DNA of 64,000 nucleotides from Pelagibius litoralis (GTDB lineage: Bacteria; Pseudomonadota; Alphaproteobacteria; Kiloniellales; Kiloniellaceae). Under the pieces are notes generated by a model. The model saw only the letters and a program-made list of their open reading frames with translations, made no database searches and was not told the origin of the DNA. Where the stretch lies: NCBI RefSeq assembly GCF_011683915.1, contig NZ_JAAQPH010000004.1:270249-334248 (forward strand), written 5' to 3'. The first letter of the stretch is position 1; each line of letters starts with the position of its first letter. This document shows, one piece after another, positions 51,596-60,088 of this stretch. The translations under genes and the position numbers were made by a program.

Positions 51596-52465
51596 ATGTC
51601 CGATCCCACAGTTCCGCTGTCCGGTCTTGCCTGGGTCCACGCCGATGTTTTCTGCGCGGCGCCGCTCAGCGGCAACGGCCTCTGCGTGTTTCGTCCGCAA
51701 ACCGCCCTCTCCGACGAGATCATGCTGCGCCTGACCCAGGAAATGCGGCAGTTCGAATCGATCTTCCTCATTGAAGAAAACGGCGCCACCCGCGCGCGCA
51801 TCTTCACGGTGGAGGAGGAGCTGGACTTCGCCGGTCACCCGCTGCTGGGCGCGGCGGCGGTGCTGCATCACGCCGCCGGTGGCGATGAGCTGCGGCGCTG
51901 GCGTTTGCAGTTGAACCGCCGTGCGGTCGACCTGACCACCCGGCGCAGGACGGCGCGCTTCTTCGAGGCCGAAATGGATCAGGGCGCGGCGGCCTGGGGC
52001 AAGGTGGCCGAGGGTGCGGCCCGCGCGGCGGTGCTGGAAGGGCTCGGCCTGCGGGAAAGTCATCTCGCGCCGGGCTTGCCGCTGGCCATGGTGTCGACCG
52101 GCCTCGACTATCTCATCGTCCCGGTGACGGCGGCGGGTTTGGCCGCTGCCGCGATCCGGGTCGACGACTTCGAGGCCAGATTGGCGCCGCTGGGTGCGAA
52201 GTTCGCCTACCTCCTGGATACCGAAAACCGCGAGGGCCGCACCTGGGACAACTTCGGTGCCGTGGAGGACGTGGCGACCGGCAGCGCCGCCGGGCCCGCC
52301 GGCGCCTATCTGCATCGTCATTGCGGCGCGCCGCCGGCGCTGACCCTGCAGCAGGGCCGTTTCACCGGACGGCCGAGCCAGCTCTTTGTTTCCATCGACG
52401 CGCAGAGCGGCTCCGTGACCGTGGGTGGCGGCGTCGCCGTGCTGGCCGAGGGGCGGTTTTACTAG
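51596..52465 (+). CDS. PhzF-family epimerase/isomerase
   Basis: The protein is about 289 residues from ATG 51596, the normal PhzF length. The two-domain PhzF layout is visible: DVFCAAPLSGNGLCVF, EMRQFESIFLIEENG, FAGHPLLGAA and, in the second half, DNFGAVEDVATGSAAGPAGAYLHRH. The catalytic Glu lies in the first domain. The substrate is unknown. AAGGA sits about 10 bases before ATG 51596; the frame extends to TTG 51512 without support. Confidence 0.88.
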   Translation: MSDPTVPLSGLAWVHADVFCAAPLSGNGLCVFRPQTALSDEIMLRLTQEMRQFESIFLIEENGATRARIFTVEEELDFAGHPLLGAAAVLHHAAGGDELRRWRLQLNRRAVDLTTRRRTARFFEAEMDQGAAAWGKVAEGAARAAVLEGLGLRESHLAPGLPLAMVSTGLDYLIVPVTAAGLAAAAIRVDDFEARLAPLGAKFAYLLDTENREGRTWDNFGAVEDVATGSAAGPAGAYLHRHCGAPPALTLQQGRFTGRPSQLFVSIDAQSGSVTVGGGVAVLAEGRFY

Positions 52466-52505
52466 ATCCCGCGTGCCCTGCCGGTCGTACCGCTTCGTTA
52501 AATTT

Positions 52506-52610
52506 GTCACCCCGGACTTGATCCGGGATCCATGGTTCCGCTGACCCGGTCTCTAGCGGTTGGCTTCAAGACCGCCTCTGCGATGGACCCCGGATCAAGT
52601 CCGGGGTGAC
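52506..52610. repeat. Dispersed palindromic repeat (CCGGACTTGATCCGG type), copy 2
   Basis: Ends at 52506-52532 and 52584-52610 are inverted, with small GATC palindromes inside, around a 51-base centre. It follows the phzF gene and precedes chrA. Confidence 0.85.
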
Positions 52611-52649
52611 AATGGGGAAGGGTGGCTGCAGTCGTCTGATTGCGGGGGC

Positions 52650-53891
52650 CTAGAACACCGTCAGCGCGACGCCGCCGGCGGCCATCAGGATCACCACCAG
52701 CCAGGGCGGCGTCTTCCACAGGGTCAGCAGCAGGAAACCGGTCAGGGCCAGGGCAAAGTCCGGCGCGGAGCGCACGGCGGAGGTCCAGATCGGGTCGTAG
52801 AGCGCGGCGCCGAGGATGCCGACCACGGCGGCGTTGGTGCCCTGCAGGGCGGCCTGGGCAGAGGGCCGGGCGCGCAGCAGGTTCCAGAACGGCAGCGCGC
52901 CGATCAGCAGCAGGAAGCCGGGCAGGAAGACCGCGACCAGGGCGATGCCCGCCGCCAGCAGCCCGCCTGGATAGGGTGTCATGACGGCGCCGAGATAGGC
53001 GGCGAAGGTGAACAGCGGTCCGGGCACCGCCTGCGCCGCGCCATAGCCCGCCAGAAAGGCATCCTCGCCGACCCAGCCGGGCGGCACCACCTCGGCCTGC
53101 AGCAGCGGCAGCACGACATGGCCGCCGCCGAAGACCAGCGCGCCGGCACGGTAGAAGGAATCGAAGACCGCCAGTTCCGGCGCCGCAACCGTGATGGCCA
53201 GGACCGGCAGTCCGAACAGCAGGACGAAGAAGCCCAGCAGAGCGGCGATGCCGACGCGCCTGCCGACCGGAAAGGGGGCCGGCTGTGCCGCCGTGACCGC
53301 TGCGTTGCGGCAGACCCAGAGCCCGGCGAGGCCGCCCAGCCCGATGGCGCTCACCTGCCCGAAGGCGCCGCCCAGGAAGACCACCACCAGCACCGCCGCC
53401 AGGGCGATGCTGGCGCGTTCGCGGTCCGGGCAGAGGCTGCGCGCCATGCCCCAGAGCGCCTGGGCGACCACCGCCACGGCGACCAGCTTCAGGCCCTGCA
53501 GGATACCGTCGGCGATGGGGCCGTCGAAAGAGGCGGCGCCGAAGGCGAAGAGGATCAGCGCCAGCGCCGAGGGCAGGGTGAAGGCGACCCAGGCGGCCAG
53601 CGCCCCCAGCGGGCCGCCGCGCAGCAGGCCCAGGCCGAAACCGACCTGGCTGCTGGCGGGGCCCGGCAGGAACTGGCAGAGCGCCACCAGGTCGGCATAG
53701 CCGCGCTCGTCGATCCAGCGCCGGCGCACCACGAACTCCTCGCGGAAGTAGCCGAGATGGGCGATCGGTCCGCCGAAGGAGGTGAAGCCGAGTTTCGCGA
53801 AGGCGGCGAAGACCTCACCGGCACCACCCCGGCGCGGCCCGGATGCTGCGGTTTTATCCTCGGGCGTCGAAGAATCCGGCGGCGCGGTCAT
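52650..53891 (-). CDS. chrA: Chromate transporter ChrA (long-chain type)
   Basis: The 413-residue protein has the two-domain CHR layout: the first CHR domain with FTSFGGPIAHLGYFREEFV and LCQFLPGPASSQVGFGLGLLRGG, and the second with FGGGHVVLPLLQ and FLAGYGAAQAVPGPLFTFAAYLGA. It exports chromate and gives resistance in characterised members. The gene is flanked by a dispersed repeat and by an SDR gene. Confidence 0.92.
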   Translation of the reverse strand: MTAPPDSSTPEDKTAASGPRRGGAGEVFAAFAKLGFTSFGGPIAHLGYFREEFVVRRRWIDERGYADLVALCQFLPGPASSQVGFGLGLLRGGPLGALAAWVAFTLPSALALILFAFGAASFDGPIADGILQGLKLVAVAVVAQALWGMARSLCPDRERASIALAAVLVVVFLGGAFGQVSAIGLGGLAGLWVCRNAAVTAAQPAPFPVGRRVGIAALLGFFVLLFGLPVLAITVAAPELAVFDSFYRAGALVFGGGHVVLPLLQAEVVPPGWVGEDAFLAGYGAAQAVPGPLFTFAAYLGAVMTPYPGGLLAAGIALVAVFLPGFLLLIGALPFWNLLRARPSAQAALQGTNAAVVGILGAALYDPIWTSAVRSAPDFALALTGFLLLTLWKTPPWLVVILMAAGGVALTVF

Positions 53892-53991
53892 GAGAGGGGA
53901 AATCCCGGCAGTCGAAAGGGCGCCGCACTATGTCCCAGGGCCCGGCGCGCTGTCGAGTACGCCGGGCCCTGGGAATATGAAACTTTTGTGT

Positions 53992-54753
53992 TCAGCCCAG
54001 GTTGATGGAAACGCCCCCGTCGACCAGCAGCGCGCTGCCGGTGATGAAGCTTGCCGCGTCGGAGGCCAGGTGCAGCACCGGTCGGGCGATCTCCTCCGGT
54101 TCGGCCATGCGCTTCAGGGCGTGCAGGCCCTCGATGAAGGCCCGTGCCTCCGGGTCGTCGGCGGGGGCCATGGCCGTATCGGTGCCGCCGGGCAGGATCG
54201 CATTGGCCCGGATGCCCCGGGGGCCGTATTCGCCGGCCAGGCTTTTCACCAGGCCGATCAGCCCCGCCTTGCTGGCGGCGTAGGCGGCCATGCCGGGCAG
54301 ACCGGCGTTGCTATAGCCGACAAAGCTGGAGGTGAAGAGGAGGGAGCCACCACCGCGTTTCAGCATCGCCGGGATCTGGTATTTGGCACCGAGAAATGCA
54401 GAGGTGAGGTTGGTCTCCAGCGTGTCGCGCCAGTCGCTGAGTGTCATCTCCGACACCGGTCCCATCGCGCCCAGGATACCGGCATTGTTGAAAGCGATGT
54501 CGAGCCCGCCGAAACGGTTCACCGCCGTATCGACCAGCGCCTTGGCCAGGGCTTCGTCCTTCACGTCGCCGGCCACGGCGACGGCCTCGCCGCCTGCGTT
54601 TTCGATCTCCGCGACGAGTTTGTCGAGTTCGCCCTGGCGCCGCGCCGCGGCGACCACTTTGGCGCCCTCCGCCGCGAAGAGTTTCGCCGTGGCCCGTCCG
54701 ATGCCGGCGCTGGCTCCAGTGACGATGGCGACCTTGCCGGTGACTGTGTCCAT
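53992..54753 (-). CDS. Short-chain dehydrogenase/reductase
   Basis: The 253-residue classical SDR has TGASAGIG at 12-19, NNAGILGAMGP, the Ser in LFTSSFVG and the Y-A-A-S-K motif, ending GSALLVDGGVSINLG. It should act on an alcohol or ketone with NAD(P). It diverges from the ArsR-type regulator. Confidence 0.88.
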   Translation of the reverse strand: MDTVTGKVAIVTGASAGIGRATAKLFAAEGAKVVAAARRQGELDKLVAEIENAGGEAVAVAGDVKDEALAKALVDTAVNRFGGLDIAFNNAGILGAMGPVSEMTLSDWRDTLETNLTSAFLGAKYQIPAMLKRGGGSLLFTSSFVGYSNAGLPGMAAYAASKAGLIGLVKSLAGEYGPRGIRANAILPGGTDTAMAPADDPEARAFIEGLHALKRMAEPEEIARPVLHLASDAASFITGSALLVDGGVSINLG

Positions 54754-54910
54754 TGGGGGGAATCCTTTCCTCTGTTGCCCGCCCGGCTGACGCTTCAGCC
54801 GGGGCGGGGACAGATGACAGCTTCGCCGGTTGCGTTCTCTCCGGTTCTTGCGCGGGGCCGTCGGCTTGCGCTCCGGGTTCGAACCCGGTTGACTGGGCTG
54901 TGTTTATATA

Positions 54911-54939
54911 TAACTATTATGTTATGGAACATATAGTTT
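54911..54939. promoter_or_regulatory. Operator-like inverted repeat of the ArsR gene
   Basis: AACTATTATGTT (54912-54923) and AACATATAGTT (54928-54938) form an inverted repeat around ATGG, directly before ATG 54942. This is a likely ArsR-type autoregulatory site. The ATG inside it (54924) is an alternative start. Confidence 0.5.
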
Positions 54940-54941
54940 AT

Positions 54942-55295
54942 ATGAATGCGTCAGCCAATCTCGACGCTGTTTTTGCGGCGCTGGCCGATCCGACACGGCG
55001 GGCCATCCTGTCACGGCTGGCCGAGGGTCAGGCGTCGGTGAATGAGATCGCCGCACCCTTTGAAATAAGCCAACCGGCGGTCTCGCGGCATCTGAAGGTG
55101 CTGGAGCGGGCGGGGCTGATCGAGCGCGGCGTCGACGAACAACGCCGCCCGGCGCGGCTGAAAGCGGAAAACATGGCCGCAGCGGTCGACTGGCTTGCCG
55201 AGTTCAGAGCCTTTTGGGGGGCGAGCTTTGACCAGCTGGATGACGTCCTCGCGCAGATGAAACAAGCCGAAGCGAAGGACGCAGGCCATGACTGA
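54942..55295 (+). CDS. ArsR/SmtB-family winged-helix regulator
   Basis: The protein is about 117 residues from ATG 54942 (MNASANLDAVFAALADPTRRAILSRLAEGQASVNEIA), with the winged HTH in PFEISQPAVSRHLKVLERAGLIERG. It lacks an obvious metal-binding Cys pair, so it may sense something other than a metal. It overlaps the AHSA1-type gene by eight bases; the regulator plus START-domain pair is a common unit. The start is debatable: ATG 54924 would add six residues and cover the operator. Confidence 0.88.
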   Translation: MNASANLDAVFAALADPTRRAILSRLAEGQASVNEIAAPFEISQPAVSRHLKVLERAGLIERGVDEQRRPARLKAENMAAAVDWLAEFRAFWGASFDQLDDVLAQMKQAEAKDAGHD

Positions 55296-55791
55296 ATTGC
55301 CGGAGTACATACACGACCGGGTCTTCGATGCACCGCGCGACATGGTCTGGCGGGCCTGGACCGACCCTCAACTGCTTTCGCGGTGGTATGGCCCCGGCGT
55401 CGACACGGTCATCCACAAGTTCGATCTGAAACCCGGCGGGCTCTGGCTCAACGAGATGAAATGGGGCGACAAGTCCGATCTCAGCAAGATGGAGTTCCAG
55501 GAAGTCGTGCCGCCGGAAAAGCTGGTTTGGCATCATTCCTCGGCCGACGCCGATTGGAACGTGGTCGCCAGTGCCATGATGCCGGACTGGCCGCGGGTGC
55601 TCCTCACCACCGTGACCTTTGAGGAGGTGGGCGCCAAGACCAAGGTGCGGATGACGATGGTGCCCCTCGATGCAAGCGAGGCTGAAATCGCCTGTTTCGC
55701 CGGCGCCATGGCCGGCATGGAAAAGGGTTGGGGCAGCGGCTACGCGATACTGGACGAAATGCTCGCAGAGCTGCAGGCGGAAGAAGCCTAA
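55288..55791 (+). CDS. AHSA1/START-like SRPBCC protein
   Basis: The 167-residue protein has the AHSA1 signature FDAPRDMVWRAWTDPQLLSRWYGP and ends with G-M-E-K-G-W-G-S-G-Y-A-I-L-D-E-M-L-A. SRPBCC folds bind hydrophobic ligands in a cavity. The role here is unknown; it follows the ArsR gene and was probably co-transcribed with it. Confidence 0.88.
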   Translation: MTELPEYIHDRVFDAPRDMVWRAWTDPQLLSRWYGPGVDTVIHKFDLKPGGLWLNEMKWGDKSDLSKMEFQEVVPPEKLVWHHSSADADWNVVASAMMPDWPRVLLTTVTFEEVGAKTKVRMTMVPLDASEAEIACFAGAMAGMEKGWGSGYAILDEMLAELQAEEA

Positions 55792-55836
55792 GCGAAAGGA
55801 GATATCTTCGCGAGCTGCGCCGACTTCCGTTTTTTG

Positions 55837-55941
55837 GTCATCCCGGACTTGATCCGGGATACATTGTCCGGCGTGCAGGGTTTACGCGGGCACAGTCCCG
55901 GTCTGGCCCTGCCATGGACCCCGGATCAAGTCCGGGGTGAC
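55837..55941. repeat. Dispersed palindromic repeat (CCGGACTTGATCCGG type), copy 3
   Basis: Ends at 55837-55863 and 55915-55941 are inverted around a 51-base centre. It follows the AHSA1 gene. Confidence 0.85.
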
Positions 55942-55958
55942 GGGTGATGTGATCCGCT

Positions 55959-56003
55959 TTAATTCCGCCCCGACAGAAGTCCTCGTGCAATCACCTGGGC
56001 CTG
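55959..56003 (-). pseudogene. Displaced copy of the mcd 3' end
   Basis: The frame reads Q-A-Q-V-I-A-R-G-L-L-S-G-R-N and a stop, the same as the end of mcd at 57850-57894, but with six synonymous differences in 14 codons. It is directly downstream of the cyclase gene, with the real mcd directly upstream of it. Confidence 0.8.
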
Positions 56004-56021
56004 CACTCCGTCGGCGCTACG

Positions 56022-57764
56022 TTATGGCAGGCCGGCGTTGGCCAAGGATTGTCGGTCGTCGATGAGGCGTTGGGGGTCGGCACAGTTTTGTGTCCGCGCC
56101 CAGTTCGCGACGGTGAATTCGGGACGGGCCGCCAGCAGGGCCTTGGCGTGGCCGCGTGCGTTGTCCATGTCGCCGAGGTCGGCATAGGTCAGGACCATGT
56201 CGACGAGGCCGAAGCCGGGACTTTGCCGGTTGTATTCCGAGAGAATGGAAAGGGCGTCGTCAAAGCGTCCGGCATAGCGATAGGCATGACCGAGTACCCC
56301 GCAATACCAGCCCGGGTCCAGCGGGTTCAACCGCATCGCAGTCTGCGCCTCAAGCACTGCTTCCTCTGGTCTTTCCGCGAAGGTCAATGCCAAGGCATAG
56401 AGCGCGCGGAGGTCGGCATGATCCGGGGCGAGCTCGACCGCGCGCCTGTAGGCCGCAACGGACTCGTCAAGCCGCAGGCCGCAGAGATGCCAATACCCAA
56501 GAGCAGCCCAGGCATCGGCGGTATCTTCGGCGATGGCCAAGGCCCGATCAGCGTGCTCTTTCGCCAGTTCGAGCGAGTGGTCGTGATCCGCGGTCCAGAA
56601 AAACCGCCCTTCAATCGCATGAACGCAGGCGAGCATGGCATGGATCTGGGCTGAGTTCGGGTCCGCGACCAGAGCCTCCTCGAAGCATCGGCGCGCCTGC
56701 CGGTAGGTTTCGGCGCTGACCGTGCGGAACAGGCTAAGGCCGCGAATGAATGAAGTCCAAGCTGTAACATTGTCAGTCGTTGTATAGCGCAACCTGGCTT
56801 GCTCGCCTTCGGTCAATTCGACCTGCAGGGCGGTCGCGATGGTCAGCGTGATTTCGTCCTGGACCGCGAAGATGTCTTCAAGGTCGCGGTCGTAACGGAC
56901 CGCCCAGAGGTGGGCTTCGGTTTCGGTATCGGTGAGCTGGACGGCGATGCGAATGCGGTTGCCGGACTTGCGCAGGCTGCCGGTCAGCACGAAACGCGCC
57001 TGCAGTTCACGGCCAACTTCCTGTGCCGACACGGCCCGGTTCTTGAAGGTGAAGGCGGAGTTCCGCGAGACGACGGAGAGGTGCCCGATCTGCGATAGGG
57101 TGGTAATCAGGTCCTCGGTAATGCCATCGGCGAGGTGGTCCTGTTCCGGGTCGCTGCTCATGTTGTCGAAGGGAAGAATGGCGAGCACCGGCCGTCGAGA
57201 GCCTGCACGGGCGGCCTTACCAGGCGTAAGGCTGTCGAAGCTGGGCAGGTCTTTCGCCGTCACGCGATAGACGTCGACGGCATCGACGATGTTCTTCAGC
57301 TTCTGCCGCCCAACCGGCTCGAACGCCGCGTTGACCTTGTTCAGCAACTGGGACCGCAGGGCGTCGGTGACCAGGATGCCGCCTGGCGCAGCGATGGGTT
57401 CCAGCCGCGCCGCGATGTTGACGCCGTCGCCATAGACATCGTCGTCATCGATGATGATGTCGCCAATGTTGATTCCCATTCGAAACAGGCTCTGGTCACA
57501 AGCCTCAAGAGACAGGTTGTGCTTGCTGATCGCCTGTTGGATCGCGACCGCACAGTTCAGCGCGTCGATGGCGCTGGCGAACTCAGCGAGGAAGCCGTCC
57601 CCGGTTGTCTTGAAGATACGGCCCCTGTGGGCAGACATCTGCGGCGCGATCAGTTCGGACTGTACCTGTTTGAGCCGCCGCAGCGTTCCAACCTCGTCAG
57701 CCTGCATCTGGCTGCTGAACCCGACCATGTCGGCGGCAAGGATAGCGGCAAGTCTACGTTCCAT
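56022..57764 (-). CDS. Class III adenylate cyclase fused to TolB-like and TPR domains
   Basis: The 580-residue protein starts with a class III cyclase domain: metal Asp 12 in AADMVGFS, Lys 52 and Asp 56 in K-T-T-G-D-G-F, and N116/R120 in VNIAARLE. Lys 52 and the D-G pair suggest ATP rather than GTP as substrate. A TolB-like region (AILPFDNMSSDPEQDHLADGITEDLITTLS) and about six TPR units follow. It should make cAMP under control of the C-terminal part. A displaced mcd end lies 19 bases downstream. Confidence 0.9.
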   Translation of the reverse strand: MERRLAAILAADMVGFSSQMQADEVGTLRRLKQVQSELIAPQMSAHRGRIFKTTGDGFLAEFASAIDALNCAVAIQQAISKHNLSLEACDQSLFRMGINIGDIIIDDDDVYGDGVNIAARLEPIAAPGGILVTDALRSQLLNKVNAAFEPVGRQKLKNIVDAVDVYRVTAKDLPSFDSLTPGKAARAGSRRPVLAILPFDNMSSDPEQDHLADGITEDLITTLSQIGHLSVVSRNSAFTFKNRAVSAQEVGRELQARFVLTGSLRKSGNRIRIAVQLTDTETEAHLWAVRYDRDLEDIFAVQDEITLTIATALQVELTEGEQARLRYTTTDNVTAWTSFIRGLSLFRTVSAETYRQARRCFEEALVADPNSAQIHAMLACVHAIEGRFFWTADHDHSLELAKEHADRALAIAEDTADAWAALGYWHLCGLRLDESVAAYRRAVELAPDHADLRALYALALTFAERPEEAVLEAQTAMRLNPLDPGWYCGVLGHAYRYAGRFDDALSILSEYNRQSPGFGLVDMVLTYADLGDMDNARGHAKALLAARPEFTVANWARTQNCADPQRLIDDRQSLANAGLP

Positions 57765-57849
57765 GCTGCCGACTGTAGGGGGATCGGGTGGAACTTTAAA
57801 GGGGCGCCGTCCTTTTCGCGTCTAAATAGAATCGATTCCCATGGCGTCC

Positions 57850-59535
57850 TTAGTTCCGCCCCGACAGCAGGCCCCTGGCGATCACCTGGGCCTGGATCTC
57901 CGCCGCGCCCTCGAAGATGTTGAGGATGCGGGCGTCGCAGAGCACGCGGGAGATTTTGTATTCCTCGGCATAGCCGTTGCCGCCGTGGACCTGCAGGGCG
58001 TTGTCGGCATTGGCCCAGGCGACCCGGGCGCCGAGCAGCTTGGCCATGCCGGCCTCGATGTCGCAGCGCCGGTCGGAATCCTTCTCCCGGGCGGCGGCGT
58101 AGGTGAGCTGACGCGCCACCATGGTCTCCACCGCCATCCAGGCGAGCTTGCCGGCGACGCGCGGGAACTTCAGGATCGCCTTGCCGAACTGCTGGCGTTC
58201 GCCCGCATATTCCAGGCCCAGTTCCAGCGCCGACTGGGCGACGCCGACGGCGCGGGCGGCGGTCTGGATGCGCGCGGACTCGAAGGTCGCCATGAGCTGC
58301 TTGAAGCCCTGGCCCTCGACCCCGCCCAGCAGGTTTTCCGCCTTCACCTCGAAACCGTCGAAGCCGAGTTCGTATTCCTTCATGCCGCGGTAGCCCAGCA
58401 CCTTGATCTCGCCGCCGGTCATGCCCGGGGCGGGGAAAGGATCGGCATCGCTGCCGCGCGGCTTTTCGGCGAGGAACATGGAGAGCCCGCGATAGCCGGC
58501 TTCGTCCGGGTCGGTCCGGGCCAGCAGCGTCATCAGGTCGCTGCGGGCGGCATGGGTGATCCAGGTCTTGTTACCGGTGATCCGGTAGCTGTCGCCGTCG
58601 CGGATGGCGCGGGTGCGCAAGGACCCGAGGTCGGAGCCGGTGTTGGGCTCGGTGAAAACCGCCGTCGGCAGGATCTCGCCGGAGGCAAGCAGCGGCAGCC
58701 ATTTTTCCTGCTGCGCCGGGGTGCCGCCCAGGCGGATCAGCTCGGCGGCGATTTCCGAGCGGGTGCCCAAAGATCCCAGGCCGATGTAGCCGCGCGAGAG
58801 TTCCTCGGTCACCACGCACATGGCGAGCTTGCCGAGGCCCGACCCGCCAAAGTTCTCCGGCACCGTCAGGCCGAAGACGCCGAGCCCGGCGAGCTGTTCC
58901 ACCACTTCCAGCGGGATCAGCTCGTCCTTCAGGTGCCAGTCGTGGGCGTCTTCCTTGTGATCCTCGGCCACTTTACGGAACTGGTCGCGGATCATCTCCA
59001 GGGTTTCGTCGGCCAGGCCGGTCTCGCCGAAGCGGCCCTCGGCCAGGTGCGCGGCGATGGCCATGCGCACCGCGTTGGTGTTGCCGCGCTCGCTCAGCGC
59101 CTGCACGGCGGGCACGTAGATCGCGTGAATGTCGTCGTCGCTCATGCCCAGGTCGGCGGGGCGCAGCACCTCCACCTGGCTGAGGGCGAGACCGCCCCAG
59201 AGCTGGTTCAGGTACTCGCCGTAGGTGGCCTGCAGCATGAGCTGTTCCAACTCGCCAAGCTGCCCGGCGGCCTCCAGGCGCCCGGCCCAGGCCAGGGTCT
59301 CGCGCAGGGCGGCGACGTAGGTCGCCAGCCAGGCATAGCCATGAGCGGCGAACTGCTCACGCTCCAGCAGCGCGGCGTCAACTTTGCCGCCGGGGGCAAC
59401 CAGCCCCGCCACCGTCCGCCGCGCCGCCTCGGCAAAGCCCTCGGCAGCGGCCAGCGCCTCGGTGCAGAGGGGGAGAAGGTCGGGGAGAAGGATCGTCTCG
59501 CCTGTTGCTTCCCGTCGCACGGCAACGTCACTCAT
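57850..59535 (-). CDS. mcd: (2S)-Methylsuccinyl-CoA dehydrogenase
   Basis: The 561-residue acyl-CoA dehydrogenase has an N-terminal extension typical of Mcd, followed by GVFGLTVPENFGG, TEPNTGSDLGS, ITHAARSD and the C-terminal VHGGNGYAEEYKISRVLCDARIL. It oxidises methylsuccinyl-CoA to mesaconyl-CoA with FAD in the ethylmalonyl-CoA pathway; electrons go to ETF. Its neighbours ridA, ccr and the divergent ecm support the assignment. Confidence 0.93.
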   Translation of the reverse strand: MSDVAVRREATGETILLPDLLPLCTEALAAAEGFAEAARRTVAGLVAPGGKVDAALLEREQFAAHGYAWLATYVAALRETLAWAGRLEAAGQLGELEQLMLQATYGEYLNQLWGGLALSQVEVLRPADLGMSDDDIHAIYVPAVQALSERGNTNAVRMAIAAHLAEGRFGETGLADETLEMIRDQFRKVAEDHKEDAHDWHLKDELIPLEVVEQLAGLGVFGLTVPENFGGSGLGKLAMCVVTEELSRGYIGLGSLGTRSEIAAELIRLGGTPAQQEKWLPLLASGEILPTAVFTEPNTGSDLGSLRTRAIRDGDSYRITGNKTWITHAARSDLMTLLARTDPDEAGYRGLSMFLAEKPRGSDADPFPAPGMTGGEIKVLGYRGMKEYELGFDGFEVKAENLLGGVEGQGFKQLMATFESARIQTAARAVGVAQSALELGLEYAGERQQFGKAILKFPRVAGKLAWMAVETMVARQLTYAAAREKDSDRRCDIEAGMAKLLGARVAWANADNALQVHGGNGYAEEYKISRVLCDARILNIFEGAAEIQAQVIARGLLSGRN

Positions 59536-59559
59536 GCTGATTTCATCCTTCGTATCTCA

Positions 59560-59949
59560 TCAGTCGCTGCCGGCCAGGGCGATGCACTCAATTTCGACGC
59601 GGGCGCCCAGGGCCAGGCCCTTCACCTCGATGCCGGAGCGGGCCGGCAGGTGGCCGTTGAAGAACTCCCGGTAGATGTCGTTGAAGGGCTGGAAGTCCTG
59701 CATGTCGGCGAAGAACACCGTGCATTTCAGCACCCGGTCCAGCGAGGAGCCGGCGGCTTCCAGGGCGCTGCGCAGATGCTCCAGGGCCTGCTGCGCCTCT
59801 GCCTTCAGGCCGCCTTCGACCAGCCGCATCTCGCCCGGCACATTGCCGATCTGACCGGAGGTGAAGACCAGGCCGGCGCCGCGCAGGGCGGCTGAGAACG
59901 GCAACTCCGCCGGCAAGGCGTCGGTGCGAAAGGCTTCGATCTTGGACAT
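59560..59949 (-). CDS. RidA-family (YjgF) imine/enamine deaminase-like protein
   Basis: The 129-residue protein has G-L-V-F-T-S-G-Q-I-G near the start, then QALEHLRSALEAAGSSLDRVLKCTVFFADMQDF and a final E-V-K-G-L-A-L-G-A-R-V-E-I-E-C, the RidA signature. RidA proteins hydrolyse reactive enamines or imines; some family members lack that activity. It lies between ccr and mcd and is probably part of the same leftward operon. Confidence 0.9.
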   Translation of the reverse strand: MSKIEAFRTDALPAELPFSAALRGAGLVFTSGQIGNVPGEMRLVEGGLKAEAQQALEHLRSALEAAGSSLDRVLKCTVFFADMQDFQPFNDIYREFFNGHLPARSGIEVKGLALGARVEIECIALAGSD

Positions 59950-59981
59950 GGCGTCGATCCTCTGGGTTCATACCTCGGGAC

Positions 59982-60078
59982 GGGCCCCAATAAACAAAGG
60001 GGCCCTCCTCAGTATGAGGTCAGAGTTTCTCCTCACCCTGAGGAGCTTGCGGAAGCAAGCGTCTCGAAGGGGTTGCGT
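59982..60078. repeat. Hairpin and CTCACCCTGAGG-type dispersed repeat after ccr
   Basis: GGGCCCC (59982-59988) pairs with GGGGCCC (59999-60005). Next, CTCAGTATGAG and CTCACCCTGAGGAG form the inverted ends of a dispersed element followed by GCTTGCGGAAGCAAGC, a short hairpin. It lies between the ccr stop and the ridA start and may shape 3' ends. Confidence 0.6.
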
Positions 60079-60088
60079 CCCACAGATC

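Noticed and set aside
54871..54888. tRNA-like T-arm (CCGGGTTCGAACCCGG)
   Set aside because: The loop is six rather than seven bases, no matching acceptor arm or anticodon arm can be drawn, and no CCA end follows.
57841..59895. 684-residue open frame on the plus strand
   Set aside because: It is antisense to mcd and ridA; no domain is recognisable.
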